In this document: piece by piece, positions 8,662 to 20,050 of the stretch
Layout: every line of letters starts with the position of its first letter
How positions within the stretch are numbered: position 1 is the first letter of the stretch
Origin: Coix lacryma-jobi var. lacryma-jobi
Taxonomy: Eukaryota; Streptophyta; Magnoliopsida; Poales; Poaceae
Length of the DNA stretch: 64,000 nt
Assembly (NCBI GenBank): GCA_009763385.1
Contig: CM019831.1
Span: 79,333,845 to 79,397,844, forward strand
Direction of reading: 5' to 3'
Program-made: the position numbers and the translations under genes
The notes under the pieces: generated by a model
The model's database searches: none
What the model was told of the DNA's origin: nothing
What the model saw: only the letters and a program-made list of their open reading frames with translations

Positions 8662-10105
8662 GTAATGTGTCTAGCAGAGGAATATTGATATATAGTTTCT
8701 GAATTACTTCAACAAACTTACTGAACTGTGCATCTGGCTTGGCGTTTCGATTTCTGCGTGGGAATGGTAGAACGTTGGTGTCTTGAAAATCCATCGGTAT
8801 TTCTTCATTTTGTACTTGAGTTTCTTGAACTTCATCATCTCTTTCTTCTGCCCTTGGGGGTGTTACTGGTGTTGTCTGTCTTCTTTGTGCTCCTTCTGGG
8901 TATGGCGGATCTCGAGTGGTTCTCCCACGTCTAGTGGTGATCCCTTTAATCTGCTCATGGTTAGTGGTAACAGGCAAAACAACAGCCAATTGTGATAGTT
9001 GGGTTTCTATTCTTTTATTATAATTGAGTTGATTCTTAATGGCAGAAGAACATTCATCCATCTTAGCATTTATGTTTTTAAGAGTCTTATCATTTAAAGC
9101 AAGTCTTTTAGTAATGTTAGCATTTATTCTGGCTTGTTCTAAAATTAGATCTCCTAAAGTAGGTTGCTTAGAATTGGAAGAACTGAAATTACTGGTGTAC
9201 TTATCTGGTTTGGAAGGTTGATGTTGACGCAATCCTTGCTTGTGTAAAGCAGTAGAGTTGTTGATGATATTAGCTTCTTCTTGATCTTCGGGAAATTCTA
9301 TTCCTAAATACTCTCCACTTCTAGTTTGAGCATCAAATGCATCTTGAATAGCTTGATGTTCTTCCTTGTAATCCGCTCTCTGAATGAGTCGATCTAAAAG
9401 TACATCCATCTTAGTTGATAGTGCACACACTTCTTCTAGAATTTCTTCAATCTGGTGACAGCGTTGAGTAGTAACTTATTTCTAGCTCTGATTCTCAGTT
9501 ATCTTATCTATTAAACATTCTGCTTTTCCAATAGTGAGTGACATAAATGATCCTTCAGCAGTGGCATCGAGTTGCTCTCATGTTCTTGGTAATAATCCGT
9601 GATAAAACAGTTGCATGAGCAATTCGTTCCTTATTCCATGATGTGGGCATCTTAAGATTTGCTCCTGGAAACGTTCCCAAGTTTCTGGAATAGTTTCTCC
9701 TTTTTGTTGCTGAAAGTTGTAAATCTTTCTCCTTAAGATATTGATTTTGCTAATTGGGAAAAATCTTGATAGAAAGGTCTCTGAACATTTCTCCCATCTC
9801 TTGATGTTGTCCATGTTTGCATAGAACCACTGCTTCGCTTTTCCTTTCAGTGAGAAGGGAAAAAGACGAAGAAGTATAATATCCTGGGGAACGTCCTTGA
9901 TGATGATGGTGCTTCCGATCTCCAAGAAATCTTGTAGATGGGCAGTTGCATCTTCTTCTTCCTTTCCACCAAATGTAGTAATTTGCACCATGTTGATAAG
10001 GCTTGGCTTGAGCTTGAACTCAGGGTTGTTCGTCTGGAGTGTAGGTCTGGTGCGAATGTTCCTGACACTTGGAGTAGAGAACTCCAGTAGAGTCTTGTTG
10101 GCCAT
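8662..10105 (-). pseudogene. gag: Athila gag, interrupted
   Basis: The frame starts at ATG 10105. Residues 45-175 match the retrotransposon gag core of Athila elements, with words such as FPFSLKGKAKQWF and CPHHG near the end of that domain. The same frame continues after three in-frame stops between 9578 and 9430, then runs through a Gln- and Asn-rich segment to IPLLDTLL, where element A cuts it. Base composition is A/T-richer than the neighbouring Sireviruses. No zinc knuckle is present in the retained part. Confidence 0.88.
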
Positions 10106-10341
10106 GGCTTAACTACTGATGTTGATCTTCCACACAATCTAGTTGATTTCTGATTTGTAAGTGATGAATTACAACTGAACCTGTGTTACCATATATATGA
10201 TATAAACAAAGAAAGACAAGGGTAAGCCTGCCAAGACAGAGGTACAGGTGAATGAATAATCTCCTTTGTTAAATTCCTAATAAGTTTTGTTTCCACTGAG
10301 TTACTGGTTTTCATTTGGATCCCGGTGGTTTCCATTGCTTA
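10106..10341 (-). other. Leader of Athila element K
   Basis: This is a non-coding leader between the primer binding site and the gag start codon. I see no gene or strong motif in it. Confidence 0.6.
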
Positions 10342-10344
10342 CAT

Positions 10345-10361
10345 CCCCGGCAATGGCGCCA
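10345..10361 (-). other. Primer binding site of K (tRNA-Asp type)
   Basis: The minus strand reads TGGCGCCATTGCCGGGG eight bases inside the LTR. This is one base different from the tRNA-Asp complement typical of Athila elements. Confidence 0.9.
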
Positions 10362-10369
10362 GAAATGCT

Positions 10370-11921
10370 TGTTGACACTTCTTAATGCAATTGCCTATAA
10401 TAAACTTTAATGAACTGATTCTAGCAAAAGCCCTCAGAAATGTACAGGACATTCCTAGCATCACTTAATGTCAAGTTGTCATCCCCAACATGATACTAGA
10501 AATGTAATTCATAAGTGACACTAGGTCAAAAGATATAAACAAATATTTATCCGCAAGCGCACAGATAAATACACCTGTTGTAGCAACATTTCACCCAGGG
10601 TATCTAGGTATCGTTATTTATATTCTACCGAAGATAACAGCAAAGCAGGGAACCAATAGATAAATGTGATTTAAAGGTAGTGAAGATTCATTCATTACTC
10701 ACATGTCTAAACAAGGGGTAAGACAAGGTAAAGATAAATGATAATAGTAAGAATAACGGGAATTCTAGAGATAGAGCGAACTACATATATCAAACAGAGA
10801 GTCAGGAGATTAATTAAGAGATTCGAATCCTAAGTTACTTCACATTTACTAAGCCTAGCGATTACTCTAGTTAATATACAATCATTTATAGCTAATTAAT
10901 CTATCATCCATGATCAAGGGACATTACTAAATTAGAATCAAGAACAAAGTAATGAATTCTAACTTGCAACCGCGTCCTACTAAAATCTACACTCGGAGGG
11001 AGGACTACAAAGGACTCAACAGGACTGTCACTCCTGCGATCTACCTCTCGACCCAGAACATAGGATGTATTCACAGGTAAACATAGTCTAAACACCATGT
11101 TTACACCATTTTGACCACTTAACTCTATCCGGAATAAAGCTAAGTACTTTACGAACTTGATCATAAACTCCATCATAATCAGATCTATATTAAATATATA
11201 ACTAGAATAAACTCCAAAACTGAATAAACTAAAATATATTAAAGTAGCATAAAGTCGAATAAAGATACAAATTACCGAGTCTTCGACAACGATCCGGAGA
11301 CTCAGACGAAGCTTCTAGCCGGATATGCCGACGAAGTCGCCTGCCTCTACTTGAACCTAACTAGACTAAACTCTAATCTTGATGTAGAGCTCTAACTCTC
11401 TCTCTAGAAACCCTAATTCTCTATCTTCTGTCTTGTCTGATCTTGATCTGCCTGATGATCTGGAGGGGGGGTCAGGGGTCTAGTTATATAGCCCTGAGCG
11501 TGGAATCGTGATCGTTGGATCAAACCGACTTGAGGTACGGCCGAGATGCATCCTAGAGGTCGGTGGAGGAAGGTTCCGGAAGGGGGAGTCATGGGGACCC
11601 TGGCCATGACCGACCGGTGGGCCCTGTGGGACCGGGCGGTCCCATAGGTCCGCCTCCTGTGATGCCTCGCCTCGTGGTGTCTTGTGGTGTCCTCTCGAGT
11701 CTTCTAGAAACTTCCCGACGTGGCAGTGAAGTAATCTGCGTCGGGTTCCTTCTTGGGGAAGTAAAATAGTTGGTTTTCCTGTTTAATCCCTAGAAAATGT
11801 AGAATCACCAAAACTCGTGGAATTTGTTAGTTTAAACCTCCAATTTCTAAGTTGGTAATCCTTTTTGGTATTTATTCAAGTATTGTTGACGGTAAATAAT
11901 GATAGTTAATAGACGTCAACA
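10370..11921 (-). repeat. 5' LTR of Athila element K (1,552 bp)
   Basis: The ends are TGTTGAC and GTCAACA, giving the TG..CA termini plus an extended inverted end. Near its 5' end the TGTTGACG word is mirrored by CGTCAACA about 30 bases in, as also seen in LTRs G and E. It contains the CGCTTGCGG word found in grass Athila LTRs, and the last 16 bases are shared with solo LTR E. Confidence 0.9.
11482..11493 (-). promoter_or_regulatory. TATA box of LTR K
   Basis: The minus strand reads GGCTATATAACTAG in a G/C-rich setting within the LTR. It is a plausible core promoter of K. The match is by eye only. Confidence 0.55.
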
Positions 11922-13030
11922 AGGTGTATGAACCGAAAAAGCGCCACGAAACTTGAATTGACCCGATCTACTTGTTCGTGAGGAGTTAGATGAATTCCTT
12001 CAGTGGAAGTTATCTCCTCACATCAAAGAACAAGATGATTCAAGTGGATTCGAAAAAGACGCAGTAGAGAGGGAGATCGAGTGACGGGAAAATCGTGGAG
12101 AAACGAGATGGGAGGTGGGTGTCTCTCTCTACTTGTCCTAATTCTAGTTCCCACTCTACCCCTAACTAATTACAGAGCAAACCAGCTAAACCCTAGGGTT
12201 ATTCTGGACCAACTCGTAGTAGGTGGTGATCCGACGGCCACGCCCGCACAACTGGTAGTGTTGCCTCGACGCAACCTCACCGATTGCCGCCACGTGCCGC
12301 CACCGCTCTGCTCGTCTTTTTCACGAACCTCGCCCCCGATTTTGAGGCTCAAACCAGGAAACCTGTCTTCACGACCAACCCCCGGTTTCGAGGCCCAAAC
12401 CAGGAAACCAGTCGTCCAGCGCCTGAGTTTTGTGGCCCAAACTCAAAAACCCGCTAGCGCCCAGGTTTTGAGGCCCAAACCTAGATACCGTCCTCAGCCC
12501 GAGTTTTGTGGCCCAAACTACTCGGCAAACCCGCAGCACCCAGGTTTTGTGGTCCAAACCTGGAAACCGTCCTCAACCTGAGTTTTGTGGCCCAAACTCG
12601 ACAAACCCGCAACACCCAGGTTTTGTGGCCCAAACATGGAAACCGTCCATCCGATGGTTTTTCTGTGGCTCAACCATCAAACCGACGTCGTAGAGGGGAT
12701 GCACCTCCCGTGCACCCCGTCCACCGACACATGTCCTCAGGTCCTCGACCCGAGCAACACAGTGCCCCCGCAAGTCTCCGCTCGTCGCTGTCCCAGGCTG
12801 TCAGCCACCACAGCTGATCCTCAGGCCACCGGTCCCTTAGTCCAAGCCTCACGTTCGCCCTTCACCGCTCCCGGTCCGTCGGCACGGCACGTCTCTACTT
12901 GACCTTCACCTTGCCCTCAATCACTGTCTCTGTGCTCGACACCTACACAACACAAGCCAAAGAACATGCGCATCAAACCAGTTGACAATCACTCATCACT
13001 CAAGATCCGGCATACACCCATGTATCTGCA
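11922..13030 (-). repeat. Partial Sirevirus LTR (element L)
   Basis: This is the 5' half of a minus-strand Sirevirus LTR. It starts at 13030 (minus strand TGCAGATACATGG) and is alignable with LTR A from 8661 leftward. It is cut at 11921/11922 by Athila K, and compared with LTR A it lacks several hundred bases between the palindromes and the cut. Its other half should flank K on the far side, outside the window. The presumed target duplication at its right edge is ATTGC (13031-13035). Confidence 0.85.
12335..12680. repeat. Array of ~9 short palindromes in LTR L
   Basis: The unit design is the same as in LTR A, with loops TGAGGCCC or TGTGGCCC. Several units have lost pairing through point changes (for example AAACATGG opposite CCAGGTTT), which fits an older copy. 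The last unit has the stem GATGGTT / AACCATC. Confidence 0.85.
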
Positions 13031-13441
13031 ATTGCCATTTGGACCGTTGACCTGAGGTCCAGCAGAAGTTCCAGATCCTTGATTATTTCTTACGGTATAT
13101 ACTGGACCCCTTCTGTCATCGCCTAAATTGAAGGCCTCTTTAATGGCATTTGAGAGACTGTTGAGGAATACTTCATTGTGATTCATCAGAGTGGCAGACA
13201 TTGCTTTGCTGATCACTTCTTGCATGGCATTATGCTGGACCTGAACCATCGGATCAACATGGCCATCTAGAACCACTCTTGGTAGATGAGACTTTTGGAT
13301 AATCTTTTTATCCCTGCTTTTACTGAAGCTCAACAGACACATATAACGATATAGTTCAATAGTTTCTTCTATCATGCATCGAAGCTCATCTGGAAGTTCT
13401 TCCATTGTCATGTTTAACACGTCTTCGTTGTTAATTGTCAT
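13031..13441 (-). pseudogene. gag: Tat-type gag, N-terminal fragment
   Basis: The frame is open from ATG 13441 to the junction with LTR L, about 137 codons. It has a helical, charged sequence and then a Gly- and Asn-rich stretch before the cut. An in-frame TTG further upstream lies inside the primer binding site and is not a real start. I recognise it by position and by family resemblance to gags of grass Tat elements; no diagnostic motif is left. Confidence 0.6.
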
Positions 13442-13455
13442 GATCAGACGATTGT

Positions 13456-13476
13456 GTCCCACCTGGCGTGCCAAAA
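13456..13476 (-). other. Primer binding site of element M
   Basis: The minus strand reads TTTGGCACGCCAGGTGGG close to the LTR end, the same layout as the site of element I (TTGGCGCGCCAGGTAGGG). I cannot assign the tRNA. Confidence 0.6.
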
Positions 13477-13481
13477 GAATG

Positions 13482-15138
13482 TGTTGACGTAAAATCTCGG
13501 TCAGTCACGCCAACGCACTTGTGCACACGGTCCTCAGAGGGGTGCGGAGCAAGGTCCTGACCTCCTGAACATTCAACGTATGGTGGAGCCGAATCTTAGC
13601 GAAATCGACTTCAGGCGTGCCAGTCAATTTGACCTGTAATTGACAAGGAGAAGAAAAGTCTGTCAAATTATGGAACCTGCCGGTTTTGGTGCTAGACAGT
13701 TCCAAATTATATAGCCCTGATATAGCCATTTGTCTTTTGGATTTTGACTACAAAGTCAACTCCCAGGAGATTGCATAAAAGGTATTGAAAAAGATATGAA
13801 GCATAACGGCTATGACATGTGTAAAAGAGTGTTCATAATAAACAAACAGCCGATGAGCTTAGAAGATATTGACAAAATAAAGATCTATATGTACATCTAA
13901 GTGACATGAAACCAACGTATCGACTAAATGCACAAGCAGTTCTATCCATTAACAGTGGGGTGTTTCCATGCAGCCATAATAACAAATAGATCGATAAAAT
14001 AGCTTAAACATCAACAGTGGGGTGTCTCCATACAGCCTTAATGATGACCAAGCTAAATCACGTCTCATGCAAATAGTAGATCCGTTAATTCCAAGTCACT
14101 TAAAATAACACATTATGAAGAAAGCATAACTGGATCAACTATTTTAGCCGATTCAGGATCCATGAGGCACGAGCAAGATCTACCCATCAAAACCATGATT
14201 TAATCTAAAAATAAACAGACTTAGTCTATTATATATATCAGTGGGGTTCGGAAATACAACCGTAATAGACATGCTAGATCAAATCTATCTGCTCTCAAAT
14301 CAAATCGTGGTTTTATCGGGTATCTCGAACGGACAACATGTAACAACCAAGATTGACAAAATAGTCGATGAAAGGCTTGAATCGGCTATTTTCTCTGTTG
14401 TGAGCGTATAAACCTCAAAACAGCCAAAACGAAGCATCTTTTAGGCTTAAACTACTTTGTCAATCTTGATTGGGCAAGATGTTGTTTAAAACATAAAGAA
14501 ACAAAAATAAAGCATAAAACAACATTGGTAACTTAATGAATCTACTAGCTTGCCACACCAATAGAGCCGATAACTAGTCAAGATCGACTGAAGTAAGAGA
14601 TTGATCAGAGTCAAGACAGTCTTACAAAAGATGAGCTTAAACCGATAACTAGCCATGTCATAGTTTAACAAGAGTTTGGTCGATGCCAAATACAGCCTTC
14701 TTACATGATGACACAAGCCATTGGTGAAACTTACAAGCAAACCAGAGGTCGGTCGATGCCGATGCAGCCCTGCCTGATTGAAGGTCTCGCCGAGATCTAC
14801 GTTACTCCTACTCCTAGAGTTTTGGTCGAGGGCCGATGTATTGATTGATTGGATGATGATTACAAAATTCGGGTTTCTAACTATTTATAACCCGGTTGAC
14901 TCATGTTCTAACACGACTAGGTTACATAATAGGAAAAAATAAAAGACGGCTCGGATTTGAACTCCTTGGTTGAGCCCGACACGTCTTTGAAGCCCGTCGT
15001 GCTGGTCCACATGAATCCTTCCGGTCACGCTTGACCCACACAAGCTTCTTTATTTTTTGGCCGATCGTTTTCCTCAATAAATCAGCCGTTTATGTTCACA
15101 AAATAATAATCTTCTCGGTCCAAAATCTGGTGTAAACA
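13482..15138 (-). repeat. 5' LTR of element M (1,657 bp)
   Basis: The ends are TGTTTACACC (minus strand start, at 15138) and TACGTCAACA (minus strand end, at 13482). It is A/T-rich and has no credible ORF. A repeated word, CAGTGGGGTGT followed by CCATGCAGCC-like sequence, occurs near 13957, 14009 and 14239. A TATA box candidate is listed separately. Confidence 0.82.
14881..14892 (-). promoter_or_regulatory. TATA box of LTR M
   Basis: The minus strand reads GGTTATAAATAG. It matches the plant TATA consensus well and lies in the 5' part of the LTR, where transcription should start. Confidence 0.6.
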
Positions 15139-15385
15139 GAAGCCAAGTGCCAGCTACCATAGCTGGTCCTCCAGCCCTCCGGTCCGTCGGTCTAAGCCTC
15201 ACGTTCGCCCTTCACCACTCTGGGTACATCGGTATGGCACGTCCGTCGCACGACTCGCCCATCCTTCACCGCTCCCAGTCCATCGGCACGACACGTCTCT
15301 ACTTGCCATTCACCTCGCCATCGACCACTGTATCCGAGCTCAACACCTGCACATCAACACAGCCAAGAGACACATGTTGCACACG
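15139..15385 (-). repeat. Sirevirus LTR fragment N
   Basis: It is alignable with LTR D (18245-18400) and LTR F (23550-23730). It shares the words GCCTCACGTTCGCCCTTCAC and CGACACGTCTCTACTTG. The similarity fades after about 15385. It is the host sequence into which M inserted. Confidence 0.75.
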
Positions 15386-15682
15386 CACACCAACACATGA
15401 AACAACACAACTCAACGCCACCGGTTAGTCATAAACATTAAGCTCATATGAAATAAGACTTAACCGGGAAAAGCCTCAAACCTTCCTCACAAATGTCAAT
15501 CATTCATAATATATGTTCTCAGTACGGATCGACGCCAAGTCTTGCGAGTGACAGTGGCAGCTGATCAGTGAGTCAGGAGGAGTTTCTGTCAGTGTTTGCT
15601 TGTCAGTGGATCTTGAGTGGCAGTTGATTCTTCAGGGACAGTTCAGAGCCTCTTCGTGTCAGTTGTTCTCAGTTCTTGTCAG
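15386..15682 (+). other. Leader-like sequence upstream of remnant J
   Basis: This non-coding stretch is rich in CAGT and GTCAG words between 15545 and 15700. It probably belongs to the same remnant as the following ORF. Its origin is not recognised. Confidence 0.3.
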
Positions 15683-16530
15683 CTATGCGCTGCAAGAATG
15701 TCAGTGGTGCCCCGGGGGATTCACCTCCTCGTCCTCCTCTTTCTAGTGCCGTGAAGGGGAAGGCAAAGCTTCTTACACGCAGGAAGCGCTCCAGGGCTCA
15801 GAGGGAGGCCGAGCAGGCACAGGCTGTCGCAGACGCCGCAGAGCGTGCTGAGAGGGGAGGCCGCAGTGGCGGTTTCCGGACCGAGGACTCTCTTACCCCC
15901 GAGGAGAGGCGAGAGATTGTGGAGACTGAGCATTGGCACAGATCACTAGCAGGGACACTTATGGCTGCCGATCGCTGGACTACTTTCACCGCGCCAGTGG
16001 ACGAGCCACAGGGCTCAAGGCAGGGCCAGGCAGAGGCCGAGACAGAGGAGCCTGAGACAGCAGTGCCAGAGGCAGAGACCGAGGAGGCACTAGCTGAGCA
16101 GCCCCGGCGTCGATCGTCATGTCGCAGGACCGAGGTGCCACCCCGGCCCCAGGTCCCTCTGCATGGTGCACGTGCTCCGTCGAGGCGTGCGCCCCCGCAG
16201 ATTCCACGGCTTGACCTCCGTGCGGCCACCTGCTCCCAGATCGAGACACTTCAGCTTGTTCAAGTCTAGCAGTGGTTTCTGAGAGAGAGGCAGCAGCAGG
16301 CCAACCCCGAGTTCTACACTGTCCTCTAGGAGGATTTCTACCAGGGCTACAGGAACGTCGGGATCTGCCTGCGTTCTCAGAGGATGTGTCCTTTGGAGTC
16401 AGTGGTTGCAGCAGCTGGAGAGCAGATTCGCCCCATCCTCACCTTTCTACCTGGTTTGGCAGACCTGTTAGGGCGGTCTGGCTCGTATATCGAGGATTGG
16501 GTCTTTCAGTTCTGTGCCTCGTTGTGGGTG
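15683..16530 (+). pseudogene. Retrotransposon accessory ORF remnant J
   Basis: One frame runs from ATG 15683 to the LTR D boundary, broken only by two TAG codons (at about 16267 and 16327). Both sit where a Gln (CAG) codon would fit. The N-terminal part is Ala-, Glu- and Arg-rich and low in complexity. The C-terminal part has YQGYRNVGI, LLGRSGSYIEDW and QFCASLWV, which resemble the putative plant transposon protein seen as an extra ORF in grass Athila-type elements. That match is from memory and tentative. LTR D cuts it at 16530/16531. Confidence 0.4.
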
Positions 16531-16769
16531 TGAAGGACCGGATTGGCATCCAGAGGGGGGTGAATGGGAGCCTCAAATTTCAACTCGTGCAATAGATGGC
16601 CCTTGTCCCAGAAAATCACCCCAAAAGCGAAGACTCAAACAACCGGTGAGTTCATGACCTACGAATAGGTGGATACCCTAGGAGATGTCCCAGTGGTACA
16701 GCGGAACTGCCGGAGAAGACCAAAAACCAAGTGCCAAAGCAAAGAACCAAAACTGCACAAACTGCAGGT

Positions 16770-16995
16770 TCCCGGACAGGCCGCCGTCAGGCTCCCGGAC
16801 TGTCCGGTGAAGGCTGGACTGTCCGCCACTGGGGGTCCGGACTGTCCACCATCAAAAGATCCAAAACAGAACTGAACTGGAACAGTTCTAGATCAGTCCC
16901 GGACTGTCCACGACCTGGTCCCAGACTGTCCGTTGGTCACACGACCGAGAACAGTACCGAGTTGGGCGAGTCTGCCTGGACGAGACCTGATGCCC
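16770..16995 (-). repeat. Repeated CGGACTGTCCG words in LTR D
   Basis: Five or more copies of CGGACTGTCC, some extended to the palindrome CCGGACTGTCCGG, lie where LTRs A, B and C carry GACCGGACGC and where F carries GCGTCCGATGC. Confidence 0.75.
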
Positions 16996-17586
16996 GGACA
17001 TTCCGCGAGCACCCAGAAAGTGCAAAAACAGCACGGCTTAACACCAAAATCGAATTGATCTTAACCAAATCGAACGGGACTGCAACAAAACTTCTCCCAA
17101 GTGTTCTTCTACGTATTGGGGTGCTAATCCTAAGAAATCATTGCACCAAACCAAGTCAAATATGAGAAATCCAAAGAACACTAGAAAAGGGGGAAGAACG
17201 AAGAACGAACGCGATTTCTGCCCGATCTATGTCCTCGCGAGGTTAGAGGAGAAATCCTTCGGTGGAAAGGAGCTCACGACATAGAACAATATGATTCAAG
17301 TAGAATTGAAAACCATCTCATGGAGAGGGAGAACGAGGCAAATCTCCAGGAGAGGAAAAACCAAAACGCGAAGAACACAAGAACAAAATGTGAATCGATC
17401 CGGAATTCAACCATGTCTCAAACCCACGAGACAATAGTGAGATTACAGTCTCACTTCCTCAAAATCTCCAGTACACAGAGGTATTTCTCACTCTGCGGAT
17501 CATACACAGCAAGGTATGATTAGAAACCTAAGCGAGGGCTAAGGAAATGAGAGCTGCAAGGATAGAATGGATGGAGGGGTTGCCAT

Positions 17587-17600
17587 CCCTACTTATAGCC
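17587..17600 (-). promoter_or_regulatory. TATA box of LTR D
   Basis: The minus strand reads GGCTATAAGTAGGG, aligned with GGCTATAAATAA in LTR F. It is a likely core promoter of this Sirevirus subfamily. Confidence 0.55.
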
Positions 17601-17850
17601 TAATACACTTATTGCCCTTCTACCCCTAGATACAAGAGCGAAGTGGCCCACCCTAGGGGTATCCCAGTCCAACTCTACGGTGTCTTGATCCGATGGCCAA
17701 GTGTCTACCTCATCCTTAGCTTCGCCTCGACGCAAGCCTCAAGATGCCGCCATGTGCCGTCCTGTGGACCGCCGCGCCTTCCTCGCCGATAGCTTCACCG
17801 TAACGCAAGCCTCTCGGCACCGCCATGCGTCGACCGTCCTTTTGGACCTC

Positions 17851-18060
17851 CCCCTGTTTGAGGCTGAAACTGGGAAACCAAGCCTCAGGCTGAGTTTTGT
17901 GGCCCAAACTCAGAAACCCGCGAGCCCAGGTTTTGAGGCCCAAACTAGGAAACCGTCCACGCTGAGTTTTGAGGCCCAAACTCGGAAACCCGCCACCCCG
18001 AGTTTTGATGCCCAAACTCAGAAACCGTCGAGGGTAGTTTTTTGAGGCTCAACTACCAAA
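17851..18060. repeat. Array of six short palindromes in LTR D
   Basis: The units have loops such as TGAGGCCC and TGTGGCCC. The last unit has the stem GGTAGTT / AACTACC and is the counterpart of GATGGTT / AACCATC in L and GGTGGTT / AACCACC in C. Confidence 0.85.
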
Positions 18061-18472
18061 CTCGCACCATAGACGGGATGTGGTTTGCACACCTCGACCA
18101 CCGGTACCGATGTCGATGCATGTCTAGCCTCCACGCCAGGCACAACGCCTTCGCCTTCCTTCTCGGCCTCCCGCCAAGTGTCACGACGCCATCGTCTTCC
18201 TCCCGACTTGGCCGATGCACCGCACATCCCCATGTGCTCTCGCTCGCTGATGCCATGTGCCAGCTACCACAGCTGATACTCTAGCCTCCCGGTCCATCGG
18301 TCCAAGCCTCACGTTCGCCCTTCACCGCTCCCGGTCCGTCGGTGCGACACGTCTCTACTTGACCTTCACTTCGCCATCGACCACTGTCTTCGAAGAGACA
18401 CATGTTTCCTGTTGACCGATCACTCACCACTCAGGAAAGGAACCACAAGTTCACATATCAACCTTGTGTTCA

Positions 18473-19625
18473 TAATCTCCCCCTTGATGAGTGCATCGTC
18501 AACACATAGTAACCATAATCAAAGAAGAAAGGAAAATAGAAGTAGATAGAAGAGAAAGCTCACTCAAAATGTCCAGAAGCCAAGGTAAAAGCCAAAGAAG
18601 GACAATTCGAGATAAGCACAGCTTGGTCCCCAAAGACATGAGAACGGTTTGACACAACAAAGCAAAGGATCGGAGCAACAACTCAGCAAAGAGCAAAACT
18701 CCATCACAAAGAGTGAAAGACTTGGTTCCCAAAGACATGGGCAACGGCTCGACGCAACCAAGTCAAAAAATAGGCTAGTCCTCAAGAAGAGGCAGAAAGG
18801 GCACAACACTACTAGCTAAAAGCTCAATACCAACTGAAGCTCAAAACGCATAAACATGCAAAACTGCTAGTCCCTCAAGACAGAGGCACAGAGGCTCAAC
18901 ATAACTAGTAGATAGCTCCATACCAATCAAAACCAATCAAAATTGGCGAAAACAGCTAGTCCCTCAAGATAGAGGCACAGAGGCTCGACACAACTAGCTG
19001 AAAGCTCCAAACCAATTGAAGACAGAGGCACAAAAGAGCAAAGCAGAAATGCTCCCCCTCGCTAAAAGAACTCCCCCTCAACAAGTGAAAGCACAAAAAT
19101 TGCAAATTGTCAACATATGGCAAAAATTCTCCCCCTTAGGGGCAATTTGCAATCAAAAAGAGAGGAAAAGAAGCTCAAGTAAGCGAAACGGAACTAGGCC
19201 ATGCCTATCATAGCAAGCAAATGCATATGAGTCAAAAATGCAAGTCAGCAGCTTCAGGTATATAGTGGTTAGAATGACAGAATGCTCTAAAGAGTGCTGA
19301 TCTGACAACTTAGCAACAAGCAAACGTGCTAGCAAAGGCTCAAACTGATCACAGAATATGAAATATGCACATAATCATAGGGAGACGTTTTTAGCCATTC
19401 AGAAAGGGGTTTCACCATCAAAATAGCACTGAACATGTATAGACAGGAAGTCAAACAAGTGCTAAACATGTATACAAGGTGAACTACCCCTAGCAACGTT
19501 CAATCATCATGCTATAGAATGACACATAGACTTGTGTTTTTCAGATTTTATTAGAGAATTGCAGCGGTTATTACACAAGTTCATGTTTAGCATGTGATTG
19601 CGAGAGGTTGAAAGCTTATCATTGC
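18473..19625 (-). other. 3' untranslated region of Sirevirus D with polypurine tracts
   Basis: The tract next to the LTR is AAGGGGGAG on the minus strand (18477-18486). Further tracts appear as CTCCCCCTC or CTCCCCCTT on the plus strand near 19051, 19069 and 19130. Repeated polypurine tracts of this form are a Sirevirus hallmark. No credible gene is present. The region is split by solo LTR E at 19626. Confidence 0.85.
18621..19000. repeat. Tandem stem-loop units in the 3' UTR of D
   Basis: There are five units of about 45 bp. Stems pair within a unit but differ between units: GACTTGGTT/AACCAAGTC (18719-18764), GCTAGT/ACTAGC (18774-18816), CTAGT/ACTAG (18867-18908) and CAGCTAGT/ACTAGCTG (18953-19000). 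The first unit (18621-18663) is decayed. Loops are similar, reading CCCTCAAGA..AGAGGC..GGCTCAACACA or CCCAAAGACATGGG..CGACGC. Confidence 0.85.
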
Positions 19626-20050
19626 TATTGACGGAAGTTATAGCATGTTTTACCATATCAAAATACCATCAACAGGCCTCGGTTTCAAGGAAGAATAGCA
19701 TATCATGAGCATATTTATCACTAATAAGTTCCACTTGTACTCTTAGCTTGTGAACTTGTAGGAGATGGCAAAATGAACAAAACGAGACCAGGTGGGCCCA
19801 CCAAGGGGGTTGGCCGACCCCACCTTGGGGCCACCTCAGCCATGGTGACATGGCATGATCCAAGAGAAGCATGATCAAGTCAATATCAACCATTGGATCA
19901 AACATGTGCTTTTGCTCAATGGTGCAAGATGAGAAGCACATGGATTCATGGGTCCACACCGAAAACCAAATGCAACCAACTTCACAAGACTTATTGCTCC
20001 ATGACATGTGGGGTCACCAAGGGAGAAGGTGGTGGGCCAGTCCTATCATA

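Larger units (their letters stand above)
8662..11921 (-). mobile_element. Athila-lineage Gypsy element K (5' part)
   Basis: The right half of a minus-strand Athila element holds a 5' LTR, a tRNA-Asp primer binding site, a short leader and gag. Element A interrupts the gag at 8661/8662, so the rest of K (end of gag, pol, 3' LTR) should lie beyond the left end of the window. K itself is inserted in a Sirevirus LTR; its presumed right target duplication is AGGTG (11922-11926). Confidence 0.88.
13031..15138 (-). mobile_element. Tat-lineage Gypsy element M (5' LTR and start of gag)
   Basis: This holds the 5' LTR, primer binding site and first part of gag of a minus-strand Gypsy element. L cuts it at 13030/13031. 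Its LTR shares blocks with the LTR of H (for example around 14530-14560 and 29550-29590), and H carries Tat-type pol, so M is placed in the same family. The presumed right target duplication is GAAGC (15139-15143). Confidence 0.75.
16531..18472 (-). repeat. 3' LTR of Sirevirus D (1,942 bp)
   Basis: It begins TGAACACAAGG (minus strand, 18472) and ends GGTCCTTCA (minus strand, 16531). The polypurine tract lies on its right, so this is the 3' LTR of a minus-strand element. It shares the whole LTR plan of A, L, F, B and C but belongs to another subfamily. Confidence 0.88.

Noticed and set aside
7868..8688. Overlapping open frames on both strands across the LTR palindromes (also at 12081-12902, 23012-23852, 34997-35878, 44675-45576 and 63369-63987)
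   Set aside because: They are by-products of the G/C-rich palindromes, which keep several frames open in both directions. None has a domain or a conserved start.
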